This document shows positions 55,425-64,000 of a DNA stretch of 64,000 nt, in pieces (the first letter of the stretch is position 1; every line of letters starts with the position of its first letter). The position numbers and the translations under genes are program-made. Source of the stretch: Bradyrhizobium sp. LMTR 3 (GTDB taxonomy: Bacteria > Pseudomonadota > Alphaproteobacteria > Rhizobiales > Xanthobacteraceae); NCBI RefSeq assembly GCF_001693485.1, contig NZ_MAXC01000014.1, positions 1 through 64,000 on the forward strand. Direction: 5' to 3'. A model generated the notes under the pieces. It did not search any database and was not told the DNA's origin. It saw only the letters and a list, made by a program, of their open reading frames with translations.

Positions 55425-56087
55425 ATGCTTCATGAGGAAGTCGTAGGCCGCGTCCGCGCCATGTTGCTCGATGGCGAGATCCCGCCGGGCGCGCGGATTC
55501 CCGAGCGCGACCTCTGTGAAAAGCTGCAGATCTCGCGCACGCCGCTGCGCGAGGCCCTCAAGGTGCTCGCCGCCGAGGGCCTGGTTCAATTGCTGCCGAA
55601 CCGCGGCTCGCGCGCGGCCAGGCTGACCGACAAGGACATGCGCGACCTGTTCGAGGTGTGCCAGGGGTTAGAGGCGCTGGCCGGCGAGCTCGCCTGCGAG
55701 CGCATCGCGGATGCCGAGATCGCCGAGATCGCCGCCGTCCACGCCGCGATGGTGCAGCACTACGGCGATCGCGACCTCCTCCAGTACTACCGCTGCAACC
55801 GCACCATCCACGAGGCGATCATCACCGCGGCCGGCAACCCGGTGCTGTCAGGCCTATATGAATCCGTCACGGCCCGCATTCGGCGTGCGCGTTACGTCAC
55901 GCCGATGACACCGCGGCGCTGGGCGCTGGCGGTGCAGGAGCACGAAGCGATCCTCAATGCACTTCAACGCCGCGACGGCGTTGGGTTGTCGCATATCCTG
56001 CGCGCGCATCTGCGCCACAAGCGCGAGGAGGTCTTGCAGGCCGGCTTCGCCGAGACCGAGCCTCAAGATCAGGCTCGCGCGTCATAG
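55425..56087 (+). CDS. GntR-family (FCD) transcriptional regulator
   Basis: A 220-residue regulator with start MLHEEVVGRVRAMLLDGEIP. An alternative ATG at 55341 adds 28 residues without resemblance and overlaps possible operator sites. The winged helix (GARIPERDLCEKLQISRTPL then REALKVLAAEGLVQLLPNRG) is typical, and the C-terminal FCD domain has the metal-type His set (HEAIITAAGNP, EHEAILNAL, HILRAHLRHK). It probably controls the divergent catabolic operon in response to its substrate. Confidence 0.9.
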   Translation: MLHEEVVGRVRAMLLDGEIPPGARIPERDLCEKLQISRTPLREALKVLAAEGLVQLLPNRGSRAARLTDKDMRDLFEVCQGLEALAGELACERIADAEIAEIAAVHAAMVQHYGDRDLLQYYRCNRTIHEAIITAAGNPVLSGLYESVTARIRRARYVTPMTPRRWALAVQEHEAILNALQRRDGVGLSHILRAHLRHKREEVLQAGFAETEPQDQARAS

Positions 56088-56362
56088 CAGCGTCTAGCCT
56101 GACGCGGATTCGCATCCGAAGCGCCCGTCCATCTCTACCCGCATTCGCGCCGTCGCTACACGCCGAGACGACCCCGGGTTTTTGCGGAGCGGTTTTCCCA
56201 AAACGATAACCACCCGTTCACCATGACGGCGAATCCCGCCGTGCGATCGACCAAATAATTCAACCCTCAAGTTCCCTTATACCTTTGATGCCTAGTCATA
56301 CCTCCGGGGATGGCTGCCATTGCCGTGCAGTGGGGCTTCCCTGCGTAAGAGTAGTAAAGCGT

Positions 56363-57154
56363 ATGAACATCGCACGTGTCGTCGTTCTGACCATCGCATT
56401 GAGTGCCGGCGGTGTTGCCGCCTATCTCGCCCGTGGCACGGAAGAACAGTCCCGCCCGGCGGCTGAACCGGTCGCACACTTGCCGACGGTGGAAATTCTC
56501 GTCGCGAAATCCGACATCGGGCTCGGCGAGCCGGTCAAGCCCGAGAACCTGCAATGGCAGGCCTGGCCAGCCGCGACCGCCGGCAGCAACCTGATCAACC
56601 GCGCCAGCCAGGCCGAGGCCATCAAGGAAATCGCCGGTTCGATCGCGCGCAGCCCGTTCTTCGCTGGCGAGCCGATCCGCGAACAGAAGCTGGTCAGAGC
56701 CAATGGCTCCGGCTTCATGGCAGCCATCCTGCCGACCGGCTTGCGGGCGCTCTCGACCGAGATCTCGCCGGAAACCGGCGCCGGCGGCTTCATCCTGCCC
56801 AACGACCGTGTCGACGTCATCTTCTCCAGGCGCGAAAAGAATCCGGACGGCAATGGACCCGACGTCGTCCAGTCGGACATCATTCTCGCCAACATCCGCG
56901 TGCTGGCGATCGATCAGGCACCGAAGGAAAAAGAGGGCAGCAATTCCCTCGTCGGCCGTACCGCCACACTCGAACTGAAGCCCGAGCAGGCCGAGACTCT
57001 GGTGCGTGCGCGCCAGAGCGGCACGCTGTCGCTCGCGCTGCGCAGCATTACCGATGTCAACGCGGCCGAAGGCCGTTCCGAGGCTCAAAAACGAAACGAG
57101 AGCGTCAACGTGGTTCGCTACGGAGTCGCCAATCAAACGACGGCACAGAAGTGA
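56363..57154 (+). CDS. cpaB: Flp/Tad pilus assembly protein CpaB
   Basis: A 263-residue exported protein. Start MNIARVVVLTIALSAGGVAA gives a signal anchor. The SAF domain (VEILVAKSDIGLGEPVKPEN) and the RcpC/CpaB region (ISPETGAGGFILPNDRVDVI; NIRVLAIDQAP; ATLELKPEQAETLVRARQSG) are complete. It acts in the periplasm beside the CpaC secretin. It is first of cpaBCDE, 17 bp before cpaC. Confidence 0.93.
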   Translation: MNIARVVVLTIALSAGGVAAYLARGTEEQSRPAAEPVAHLPTVEILVAKSDIGLGEPVKPENLQWQAWPAATAGSNLINRASQAEAIKEIAGSIARSPFFAGEPIREQKLVRANGSGFMAAILPTGLRALSTEISPETGAGGFILPNDRVDVIFSRREKNPDGNGPDVVQSDIILANIRVLAIDQAPKEKEGSNSLVGRTATLELKPEQAETLVRARQSGTLSLALRSITDVNAAEGRSEAQKRNESVNVVRYGVANQTTAQK

Positions 57155-57171
57155 CCGAAAGGACGCCCGAT

Positions 57172-58641
57172 ATGAAGTTTGGGGAAAATCAGTCAGCGAT
57201 GCGAACCGTGGCGGTGCGCACCCTGTTATTGTCGGCTGTCGCCGCGCTGACGCTCGGGCCGCTGCTGCCCGTGGTCGCAGCCGAGTCCGACAAGGATCCG
57301 GTGACGACCTCCGCAATCGGCCCGGTCAAGATGCGCTTCCTGTCGCTCGGTGTCGGCAAGTCGGTGATCGTCGATCTGCCGCGCGATGTGAAGGATGTGC
57401 TGGTCGCCGATCCGAAGATCGCCAATGCCGTCATTCGCTCCCCGCAACGGGCCTATATCATCGGCGGCGCCGTCGGCCAGACCAACGTGGTGTTTTTCGA
57501 CGGCGACGGCCAGCAGATCGCGTCCTACGACATCGCAATCAAGCGCGATCTCAACGGCGTGCGCGCCGCGCTGCGGCAGTCGTTGCCGGGGGTTCAGATC
57601 GAGGGCGTCGGCGACAGCGTGCTGTTGACCGGCTCGGTGTCGAGCCCGGTCGAAGCCCAGCAGGCCGGCGAGATCGCCGCGCGGCTGGTCGGCGGGTCCG
57701 AGAAGGTCGTCAACTCGATCGTCGTTCGCGGCCGCGACCAGGTGATGTTGAAGGTCACTGTCGCGGAAGTCCGGCGGGACATCGTCAAGCAATTGGGTGT
57801 CGATCTCAGTGCCAGCATGAACTACGGCACCGCGGCGGTCGTTTTCAGGAACAACAATCCGTTCACCGCCAACAATGCACCGCTCGTCGCCGACAACGGC
57901 TTGGTCGGGGCGGCTTTGAACAAAGCTGGTGTGCCGACGGTCACCGCCACCCTGCGCGCGATGGAGAGCGCGGGCGTGGTGCGGACGTTGGCGGAGCCCA
58001 ATCTGACGGCGATCTCCGGCGAGTCCGCGACATTTATTTCAGGCGGCGAATTTCCCATTCCGACCGGCGTGAGCTGCCAAACATCAACGACTGGTGTCAT
58101 CAGCGGGTGCGTCCAGACGGTCAGCTTCAAGAAATTTGGCATCTCGCTCAACTTCACGCCTGTAGTGCTGTCCGAGGGACGGATCAGCCTGCGGGTCATG
58201 ACCGAAGTGTCGGAAGTCTCGACCGAAAACTCCCTGACTGGCGGCCCAGGTGGAACAACCATTCCCTCGATCAAGACCCGCCGCGCCGAGACGACGCTGG
58301 AAATTCCGTCCGGCGGCTCAATCGCGATGGCGGGACTGATCCAGGAACAAACCAAGCAGGCGATCAACGGCTTGCCGGGGCTCGATCAATTGCCGGTTCT
58401 GGGCGCGCTGTTCCGCAGCCAGGACTTCGTCAACAACCAGACCGAGCTGATGGTCGTCGTGACGCCCTATGTCGTTCGGGCGGTGGCGCAGAAGGAACTG
58501 TCGCGGCCCGATGACGGGTTTGCGTCGGCATCCGACTCCCAATCCACGCTGCTCGGACGCATCAACCGGATCTACGGCGTCGCCGCTCGCATCGATCCGG
58601 TCGCCGGCGTCCAGGGCAACTTTGGCTTCATCATTGATTGA
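57172..58641 (+). CDS. cpaC: Tad pilus secretin CpaC
   Basis: A 489-residue outer-membrane secretin. Start MKFGENQSAMRTVAVRTLLL follows AAAGGA. The signal ends near PVVAAESD. The N-domain (DLPRDVKDVLVADPKIANAV, RAYIIGGAVGQTNVVFFDGD) precedes the secretin core with SGGEFPIPTG and the end PGLDQLPVLGALFRSQDF followed by ELMVVVTPYVVR. It forms the pore for Flp pili. A much longer in-frame ORF upstream is an artefact of the cpaB antisense-like frame. Confidence 0.94.
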   Translation: MKFGENQSAMRTVAVRTLLLSAVAALTLGPLLPVVAAESDKDPVTTSAIGPVKMRFLSLGVGKSVIVDLPRDVKDVLVADPKIANAVIRSPQRAYIIGGAVGQTNVVFFDGDGQQIASYDIAIKRDLNGVRAALRQSLPGVQIEGVGDSVLLTGSVSSPVEAQQAGEIAARLVGGSEKVVNSIVVRGRDQVMLKVTVAEVRRDIVKQLGVDLSASMNYGTAAVVFRNNNPFTANNAPLVADNGLVGAALNKAGVPTVTATLRAMESAGVVRTLAEPNLTAISGESATFISGGEFPIPTGVSCQTSTTGVISGCVQTVSFKKFGISLNFTPVVLSEGRISLRVMTEVSEVSTENSLTGGPGGTTIPSIKTRRAETTLEIPSGGSIAMAGLIQEQTKQAINGLPGLDQLPVLGALFRSQDFVNNQTELMVVVTPYVVRAVAQKELSRPDDGFASASDSQSTLLGRINRIYGVAARIDPVAGVQGNFGFIID

Positions 58642-58681
58642 GTTTCAGAACTGTTCACCGCGTGGGGACGAGGACAGAACG

Positions 58682-59425
58682 ATGATAACCAGAACACCGC
58701 TCCATCGCGTCAAGGCCGGAGGGCTGCTCGGCGCCCTTCTCGGCCTTTCGGCGACACTCGGCGCTTGCACGTGGCAGTCCACGGAAGTCGTGACTACCGC
58801 GAGCGTGTCTGATGATTACCGCCACCGTCATCCAATTGCCGTGACCGAAGCCGACCACTCGATCGTCGTGTTCGTCGGCCGAGGCCGCGGCGGCCTCTCC
58901 GGGCCGCAGCGCGCCGACGTCATGGGCCTGGCGCAGGCCTGGATGCGCGAAGGCACCGGCGCAATCGTCGCCGATGTCCCGATCGACACGGCGAACGCGC
59001 GCGCGGCCGCGTCGTCGTATCAGGAAATCCGATCGGTGCTGATGGCGGGCGGCGTGCCCTCGCGCGCCATCACGCGGCGTCACTACCACCCCGACGATAT
59101 CAGGACCTTGCCGACGATCAGGCTGAGCTATCCGAAGATCAAGGCGGTGGCCGGTCCGTGCGGCCTGTGGCCGCAAGACCTCGGCCCGAACATCGACAAC
59201 GTCGCCTACAACGAAAACCGCCAGTACCACAATTTCGGCTGCGCCACCCAGCGCAACCTTGCCGCCATGATCGACAATCCCGCCGACCTCGAACAGCCGC
59301 GTCCCGAGAGCGCCGCCTATACGTCGCGGCGCAACATCGCCTTTGACAAATATCGCAAGGGCATGTCGACCGCGACCACCTACCCCCAAGCCGACCAGGC
59401 CAAACTCAGCGATACAGGCAAATGA
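58682..59425 (+). CDS. cpaD: Tad pilus lipoprotein CpaD
   Basis: A 247-residue lipoprotein. The signal MITRTPLHRVKAGGLLGALL ends with the lipobox LGAC at residue 29. The family region (RYRHRHPIAVTE-like; SYQEIRSVLMAGGVPSRAIT; CGLWPQDLGPNIDNVAYNEN; FGCATQRNLAAMIDNPADLE) is characteristic of CpaD. It probably pilots or stabilises the secretin. Its stop overlaps the cpaE start by four bases. Confidence 0.92.
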   Translation: MITRTPLHRVKAGGLLGALLGLSATLGACTWQSTEVVTTASVSDDYRHRHPIAVTEADHSIVVFVGRGRGGLSGPQRADVMGLAQAWMREGTGAIVADVPIDTANARAAASSYQEIRSVLMAGGVPSRAITRRHYHPDDIRTLPTIRLSYPKIKAVAGPCGLWPQDLGPNIDNVAYNENRQYHNFGCATQRNLAAMIDNPADLEQPRPESAAYTSRRNIAFDKYRKGMSTATTYPQADQAKLSDTGK

Positions 59426-60705
59426 TCAGCCGCGTCTTTCAAAACTCCGACGATCAACTGGACGACACGCCGGCGCAGCCCGAGGAATACATCTCGCCGG
59501 CACCGCGCGTGTCTGTACAGGCCTTTTGCGCCAGCGTAGCGATCGCAACCGCGGTTCGCGCGGCGAGCGAAGACCGCCGTCTCGGCAAGGCGCACCTGTC
59601 GGTTCACATGGGCGGTATTGCCGCCGCCATCGAGGCCTACCACACCGCGCCGACGCCGAATGTGATCCTGCTGGAGACCGAACCCGGCAGCGACATCCTC
59701 GAGGGGCTCGATGAACTCGCGACCGTCTGCGACGCGGGAACGCGCGTCGTCGTGATCGGCAGCGCAAACGATGTCACGCCCTATCGCGAACTGGTGCGGC
59801 GCGGCGTCAGCGACTACGTTACCGGACCGATCGAACCCATCGACGTCGTGCGCGCAATATGCGGCCTGTACGCGGCCTCCGAGGCCGTGGCCGTCGGCCG
59901 CATCGTCGCCGTCGTCGGCGCCAAGGGCGGCGTCGGTGCGTCCACCGTCGCGCATAACGTGGCCTGGACGATTGCGCGCGATCTCGCGCTCGATTCCGTC
60001 GTGATCGATCTCGACCTTGCCTTCGGCACCGCCGGCCTCGATTACAATCAGGATCCGGTACAGGGCATTGCCAATGCCGTATTCCAGCAGGAACGGCCGG
60101 ACTCCGCCTTCATGGAGCGTCTGCTGGCGAAATGCACCGACCGCCTCAACCTCTTGGCGGCGCCGGCGACCTTGGACCAGGTCTACGATTTCGGCGCCGA
60201 CGCGTTCGATGCGATCTTCGATACGATGCGCATGACGACCCCCTGCATCGTGCTCGACGTTCCCCACCAATGGTCGGCATGGACCAAGCGCACGCTGGTC
60301 GGCGCAGACGACATTCTGATCGTCGCCGAGCCTGACCTCGCCAATATGCGCAACACCAAGAACATGCTGAACGTGCTGAAGGCGGCGCGGCCCAATGACC
60401 GCCCGCCGCTCTATTGCCTGAATCAGGTTGGCATGCACAAGCGTCCGGAGATCTCCACGCGCGAATTCGCCAAGGCAATCGAGAGCCAGCCGATCGCAGC
60501 CATTCCGTTCGATTCGAAGATGTTCGGCACCGCCGCCAACAACGGCCAGATGATCGCGCAGATCGCCGCCAAGCATCGCACCACCCAGATGTTCCTGCAG
60601 ATCGCGCAGCGCATGACGGGCCATGCCGTGACCAAGCGGTCACGGATTTCGTTCCTGGCGCCGATCATCAAGAAGCTGCAGGGCGCGACGGCCCGTAGGG
60701 CGTGA
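59422..60705 (+). CDS. cpaE: Tad pilus localisation ATPase CpaE
   Basis: A 427-residue two-domain protein. An N-terminal receiver-like domain (residues about 30-140) lacks the full phospho-acceptor set, and a MinD/ParA-type ATPase follows with deviant Walker A VVGAKGGVGASTVAHN near residue 160, DLDLAFGTAGLDYNQDPVQG, and NQVGMHKRPEIS. CpaE places the pilus machine at the pole in Caulobacter. cpaF, tadB and tadC, which usually follow, are not here. Confidence 0.93.
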   Translation: MISRVFQNSDDQLDDTPAQPEEYISPAPRVSVQAFCASVAIATAVRAASEDRRLGKAHLSVHMGGIAAAIEAYHTAPTPNVILLETEPGSDILEGLDELATVCDAGTRVVVIGSANDVTPYRELVRRGVSDYVTGPIEPIDVVRAICGLYAASEAVAVGRIVAVVGAKGGVGASTVAHNVAWTIARDLALDSVVIDLDLAFGTAGLDYNQDPVQGIANAVFQQERPDSAFMERLLAKCTDRLNLLAAPATLDQVYDFGADAFDAIFDTMRMTTPCIVLDVPHQWSAWTKRTLVGADDILIVAEPDLANMRNTKNMLNVLKAARPNDRPPLYCLNQVGMHKRPEISTREFAKAIESQPIAAIPFDSKMFGTAANNGQMIAQIAAKHRTTQMFLQIAQRMTGHAVTKRSRISFLAPIIKKLQGATARRA

Positions 60706-60721
60706 GCAAAGGATGACGGAG

Positions 60722-60796
60722 CAGCGTCGGACGGCGACGCTGATCGCGCTTTCGGGCGAAAGCCTGCCCCGGACTTGATCCGGGGGAATTCAGGCT
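60722..60796. terminator. Paired hairpins between convergent cpaE and TPR genes
   Basis: First stem CAGCGTCG (60722-60729) with CGACGCTG (60735-60742). Second, a nested stem AGCCTG (60761-60766), CCCCGGA (60767-60773), TCCGGGG (60779-60785), CAGGCT (60791-60796). They lie between two converging genes and probably act as bidirectional stops. Confidence 0.6.
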
Positions 60797-60836
60797 CTGT
60801 TGGCTCTGATTCGATTCGAACCGGCAGAGCGCTAGA

Positions 60837-61664
60837 CTAGTCGGCGCGCCGGGCCGCGGCGATCGGCATCTTGTCGGCCTCGGCCCGCGCGTTCTCCTTG
60901 TCCTTTCGCGCCAGCATCCGCTTCAATTGCGCGACGTTGGCTGCCGCCTCGGCCGGCGGCAGATCGGCCTTCACGATCTTTTCTGCCTCGGCAAAATGAC
61001 CCTGCAGGCCGACCGCCAGTGCAAGATTGGCGCGCACGCGCGGATCGGTCCCGGCCAGGCTGTGGGCGCGGCGCAGCGTCTCCTCGGCCCTGGGCAGATC
61101 CTTCGAAAGCACGTAGGACAGTCCGAGATTGGACAGCACCGACGGATGGTCGGGCACGATTTTCAGCGCGCTCGCATAGTATTGCCGCGCCTCCTCGTAT
61201 CGGCCGAGTTGATCCAGTGTTGCCCCCTGCGCCGACAGCAGGCGCCAATCGGGATCGTCGGGGCTGTGGGCGCGGCCGAGCACCTCGAAGGCCTGCTGGA
61301 AATTGCCGTTATCCGCCAGCGCGCGGCCGTAGGCTGCGAGCAACAGTCTATTGCCCGGATGGGCGATGGAGGCCTGTTCGAGCACCGCAACCGCCTGCGA
61401 CCGCTGCCCTGTCGCGCGAAGCGCCTTACCGTATTTCAGGGCCGCGTCGGCATCCTTCGGATTGGCGCGATAGCGTTCCTGGTAAAGCTGGATATCGCGG
61501 CGCGGATCGGTGGCGTGGTCAGCGTCGGCCTTCTCGCCGATCGAACCGGTAATGTCTGACAGTCCCGAGGTCTGGCAGCCGCCAAGCCCCAACGCCAGGA
61601 TCAGGGTCGACGTGCACGCAAGGAGCCGCGTGACGCGGAGCGGATGGGGCAACTTCTGGAACAT
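60837..61664 (-). CDS. TPR lipoprotein (TadD-like)
   Basis: A 275-residue outer-membrane lipoprotein candidate. The signal ends LGLGGC at residue 30. After a short linker come about five tetratricopeptide repeats (ALKYGKALRATGQRSQAVAV; LLLAAYGRALADNGNFQQAF; LLSAQGATLDQLGRYEEARQ; VLSNLGLSYVLSKDLPRAEE; VRANLALAVGLQGHFAEAEK). TadD proteins of Tad systems have this form, and position beside cpaE supports a role in pilus assembly, although it lies on the opposite strand and is separately transcribed. Confidence 0.88.
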   Translation of the reverse strand: MFQKLPHPLRVTRLLACTSTLILALGLGGCQTSGLSDITGSIGEKADADHATDPRRDIQLYQERYRANPKDADAALKYGKALRATGQRSQAVAVLEQASIAHPGNRLLLAAYGRALADNGNFQQAFEVLGRAHSPDDPDWRLLSAQGATLDQLGRYEEARQYYASALKIVPDHPSVLSNLGLSYVLSKDLPRAEETLRRAHSLAGTDPRVRANLALAVGLQGHFAEAEKIVKADLPPAEAAANVAQLKRMLARKDKENARAEADKMPIAAARRAD

Positions 61665-61813
61665 GTAGCGGGACTCACGGCGGCGACTGTCCAGAAGTGT
61701 TCACAGCTTAACCCTAAGTTCCGGTTAAACTGGCCCGCTTTTGCGGTAATTGGTGACCTTTGCGGGCGCATCGCCGCCAGGCGCGCGCGTGCCGTCCCGT
61801 TTCGCCGGGCCGC

Positions 61814-62089
61814 CTAGTCGAGGAATTGCGCGCCGAGTTCGCAACCGATCCGCCAGGCCAGCTTGCACTGACGCGGCCTTCCCTCCGAAAAGATCACCGT
61901 GAATTCGGGAGGAATTTCGGGATATTCGGCGATGATCTTCACGCCGCCATCCGACATGTCAGTAATCATGCAGTCGCGCGGCAATCCGCCGGTCGCAAAC
62001 TGTATTTTCGCAAAGTTTCTGCACGCCCGTCGTTCGCTTCTGCGGCGATTCGCTAACATGTCTATCCTGGCCTTGCTGGAGTGATTCAC
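61814..62089 (-). CDS. PilZ-domain protein
   Basis: A 91-residue single PilZ domain. The c-di-GMP motifs RRRSERR (RxxxR) and DMSDGG (DxSxxG) are present, with the barrel (VKIIAEYPEIPPEFTVIFSE) complete. The first codon is GTG at 62089; ATG at 62059 (MLANRRRSERR), preceded by AGGATAGAC, is an alternative. Proximity to the pilus genes suggests that c-di-GMP could tune surface behaviour, but the link is inference. Confidence 0.85.
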   Translation of the reverse strand: MNHSSKARIDMLANRRRSERRACRNFAKIQFATGGLPRDCMITDMSDGGVKIIAEYPEIPPEFTVIFSEGRPRQCKLAWRIGCELGAQFLD

Positions 62090-62344
62090 CCGAAGGTGCC
62101 CTCAGCTTTACCGAAGAATTGTTGGAATTGACCTAGCGCAACGGCTCGCAATGTAACCGATACGTTCGAATTCCGTTTACCGAACCCGGAGCCGCCAGGA
62201 CCTTCGAACCAAGACCTTCGAACACCGGCAAGGCACGCTCGGGCCGCGCCCGTGCAGTGCAATTTTCGGCAAATTAAAGGGTTGATCGCCCCTCGTTAGG
62301 CGGTAGCCTGACCCTTCGACTCGATTTGGCGGAAATTGACGCGT

Positions 62345-64000
62345 ATGGGAAGCCTCGTCCTTCTCGACCTGATGGGCGGCGTAGCATTGCTGCTGTGGGG
62401 CTTGCACATGGTCCACAGCGGGATTCTGCGCGCGTTCGGGCCGAACCTGCGTCTGTTACTGGCAAAGGCCCTGAGCAACCGCTTCTCCGCCCTCGCCGCC
62501 GGCCTCGGCCTGACCGCGCTGCTCCAGAGCAGCACCGCGACGGCGCTGATCACGAGCTCGTTTACGTCGGACGGGCTCGTCAGCCTGGTGCCTGCGCTCG
62601 CCATCATGCTCGGTGCCAATGTCGGCACCACGCTGATCGTGCAGATCCTGTCGTTCAACATCGCCGCCGTCGCGCCGGTGCTGTTCATCGTCGGCCTGGT
62701 CGCCTTCCGCACCGGGCCGCGCTCGCGCATCAAGGACATCGGCCGCGTCTTTATCGGCCTCGGCCTGATGCTGCTGGCGCTGCACATCCTGCTCAATACG
62801 CTGGCGCCGGCGGAGAACGCGCCGGGTGTGCGCGTATTCATGAACGCCATCACCGGCGATCCCGTGCTCTGCATCCTGTTCGCTGCGATCGTGACCTGGC
62901 TCGTGCATTCCTCTGTTGCCAGCGTGCTGCTGGTGATGTCGCTGGCCTATGCGCATTTCATCACCCCCTATGCGGCGCTGGCGCTCGTGCTCGGCGCCAA
63001 TCTCGGCAGCGCCATCAATCCGATCGTCGAGGGCGCGCGCCGCGACAATCCCGCCAGCTATCGCCTTCCGCTCGGCAATCTCGTCAACCGGCTTGTCGGC
63101 GTGCTGCTGGTGGCGCCGTTCCTGCAGCCGATCGCGGAGCTTCTGATCGCATGGCAACCGGATGTAGCCAAGGCGACCGCCCTGTTCCACATCGCCTTCA
63201 ACGTTGCGACCGCAGCTCTCTTCATTGGCCTGCTCGACGGCATGGCGCGTCTGTTGAAGAGGTTGCTGCCCGAGCGCGTCAAGGAGGCCGACCCGACAGG
63301 TCCGCGCTATCTCGACGAGAGCGCACTCGAGACTCCTTCCCTCGCGCTGGCGGATGCCGCCCGCGAAACCCTGCATATGGGCGATCACGTCGAGATCATG
63401 CTGCGCAAAGTGATGGCGGCGATGATGACCAACGACCGTGCGCTAGTCGACGAGGTCTCGCGGATGGACAACAGCGTCGACAGCCTCGACGAGGCGATCA
63501 AGCTCTATGTCACGAAACTCACCCGCGGCAGTCTCGACGAGCGCGAGGGACACCGGGCGATGGAGATCGTCTCCTTCGCCATCAACCTCGAGCATATCGG
63601 CGACATCATCGACAAGAATCTGAGCGAACTGGCAACCAAGAAGATCAAGCGCCGCTTCCAGTTCTCGGCCGAGGGCGCCGAGGAGCTTTCCGCTTTCCAC
63701 AAGCGCACGATGGATTCGCTGCGGATCGCGTTCGGGGTCTTCATGTCGGGTGACCTCAACGAAGCGCGAAAATTGCTGGCCGAAAAGGCCGCGCTGCGCA
63801 ATGCCGAACTCGCCGCCACCGAGCGGCACCTGGACCGCTTGCGTGAAGGCCGGCCCGAAACCATCGAAACCACGTCGCTTCATCTCGACGTGTTGCGCGA
63901 CCTCCGGCGCATCCACTCGCACATCTGCTCGGTCGCCTACCCCGTGCTCGATGCCGCCGGCGAACTCGCCGCCGCCGGCGAACTCGCCGCCCATCGCAAC
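62345..64000 (+). CDS. Na/Pi cotransporter-family protein with PhoU-like domain (cut by window end)
   Basis: Residues 1-552 are visible and the frame continues past the window. The first 320 residues are membrane-spanning with the repeated NptA-type motifs ALLQSSTATALITSS and LVHSSVASVLLVMS, and GANVGTTLIVQ / GANLGSAINPIVEG. After about residue 340 a PhoU-like helical domain begins (GDHVEIMLRKVMAAMMTNDR; FAINLEHIGDIIDKNLSELA). The ATG at 62345 gives the family opening MGSLVLLDLMGGVALLLWGL. It probably imports or regulates phosphate in the inner membrane. Confidence 0.9.
   Translation, partial: MGSLVLLDLMGGVALLLWGLHMVHSGILRAFGPNLRLLLAKALSNRFSALAAGLGLTALLQSSTATALITSSFTSDGLVSLVPALAIMLGANVGTTLIVQILSFNIAAVAPVLFIVGLVAFRTGPRSRIKDIGRVFIGLGLMLLALHILLNTLAPAENAPGVRVFMNAITGDPVLCILFAAIVTWLVHSSVASVLLVMSLAYAHFITPYAALALVLGANLGSAINPIVEGARRDNPASYRLPLGNLVNRLVGVLLVAPFLQPIAELLIAWQPDVAKATALFHIAFNVATAALFIGLLDGMARLLKRLLPERVKEADPTGPRYLDESALETPSLALADAARETLHMGDHVEIMLRKVMAAMMTNDRALVDEVSRMDNSVDSLDEAIKLYVTKLTRGSLDEREGHRAMEIVSFAINLEHIGDIIDKNLSELATKKIKRRFQFSAEGAEELSAFHKRTMDSLRIAFGVFMSGDLNEARKLLAEKAALRNAELAATERHLDRLREGRPETIETTSLHLDVLRDLRRIHSHICSVAYPVLDAAGELAAAGELAAHRN
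63953..63988 (+). repeat. 18-bp tandem duplication inside the Na/Pi gene
   Basis: GCCGCCGGCGAACTCGCC occurs twice in tandem (63953-63970 and 63971-63988), in frame, adding one extra Ala-Ala-Gly-Glu-Leu-Ala unit. It is a short replication-slippage-type repeat. Confidence 0.7.

Noticed and set aside
56554..57171. Upstream extension of the cpaC frame through cpaB
   Set aside because: Arg/Gly/Pro-rich translation with no homology; the signal peptide and ribosome site define the start at 57172.

Overview
The window reads as a chromosomal segment of a high-GC alphaproteobacterium, most likely Bradyrhizobium or a close relative. Pointers are the pcm-like/tolC/popZ/valS neighbourhood, a full aapJQMP amino-acid transporter, a Cpa/Tad pilus block, a tripartite tricarboxylate transporter (TTT) operon, and extragenic repeats that I recognise from Bradyrhizobium and Rhodopseudomonas genomes. 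No database search was possible, so the genus is an inference.

Layout. 1-885: start of an IS110-type transposase, a short hairpin and a roughly 670-bp non-coding dispersed repeat. 886-5680: a PaoABC-like molybdenum hydroxylase (2Fe-2S, FAD/4Fe-4S and Moco subunits) with a LysR regulator. 5999-8305: a signal-less protein joining a GH113-like glycosidase, a carbohydrate-binding-like domain and RTX repeats, a type I secretion layout. 8507-15272: valS, popZ, a TolC-family gene, a protein-L-isoaspartate methyltransferase homologue and a small protein. 15544-24704: accessory DNA between tRNA-Asn and tRNA-Cys. Its first 3.6 kb is bounded by a 19-bp direct repeat of the tRNA-Asn 3' end, so it looks like an integrated element that has lost its integrase. 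It carries a secreted protein, an HNH-like nuclease, and a two-gene unit made of a small membrane protein and an AbiV-family (abortive infection, HEPN) protein. The rest holds decayed ORFs, several microproteins, a TetR-controlled reductase/DUF1772 pair and a Cys-rich exported protein.

24938-27661: membrane proteins of unknown function, including one with a Myb/SANT-like C-terminus and a 23-residue membrane peptide coupled to a coiled-coil gene. 27867-37818: an outer-membrane factor, adaptor and two-pump RND efflux operon (MdtABC-like) ending in a DTW-domain tRNA-modifying enzyme. 38465-40864: a cyclopropane-fatty-acid synthase-family methyltransferase and cysteine synthase. 41089-43023: a 5'-truncated arylsulfatase. 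43077-47597: aapPMQJ. 47932-49125: cystathionine beta-lyase. 49134-55301: a catabolic operon with a PdxA-like dehydrogenase, TctABC, a CaiB-type CoA-transferase and a crotonase lacking both usual catalytic glutamates, with a divergent GntR regulator. 56363-60705: cpaBCDE, then a convergent TPR lipoprotein, a PilZ protein and the start of a Na/Pi cotransporter cut by the window end.

Transcription units suggested by spacing. Four-base start/stop overlaps occur at 2997-3000, 22272-22275, 45351-45354, 50162-50165 and 59422-59425, and an 11-base overlap at 36331-36341. The best candidate for an undescribed system is the AbiV plus membrane-protein pair inside the tRNA-Asn element. Most microproteins reported here are too short for standard gene calling and rest on clear Shine-Dalgarno spacing.
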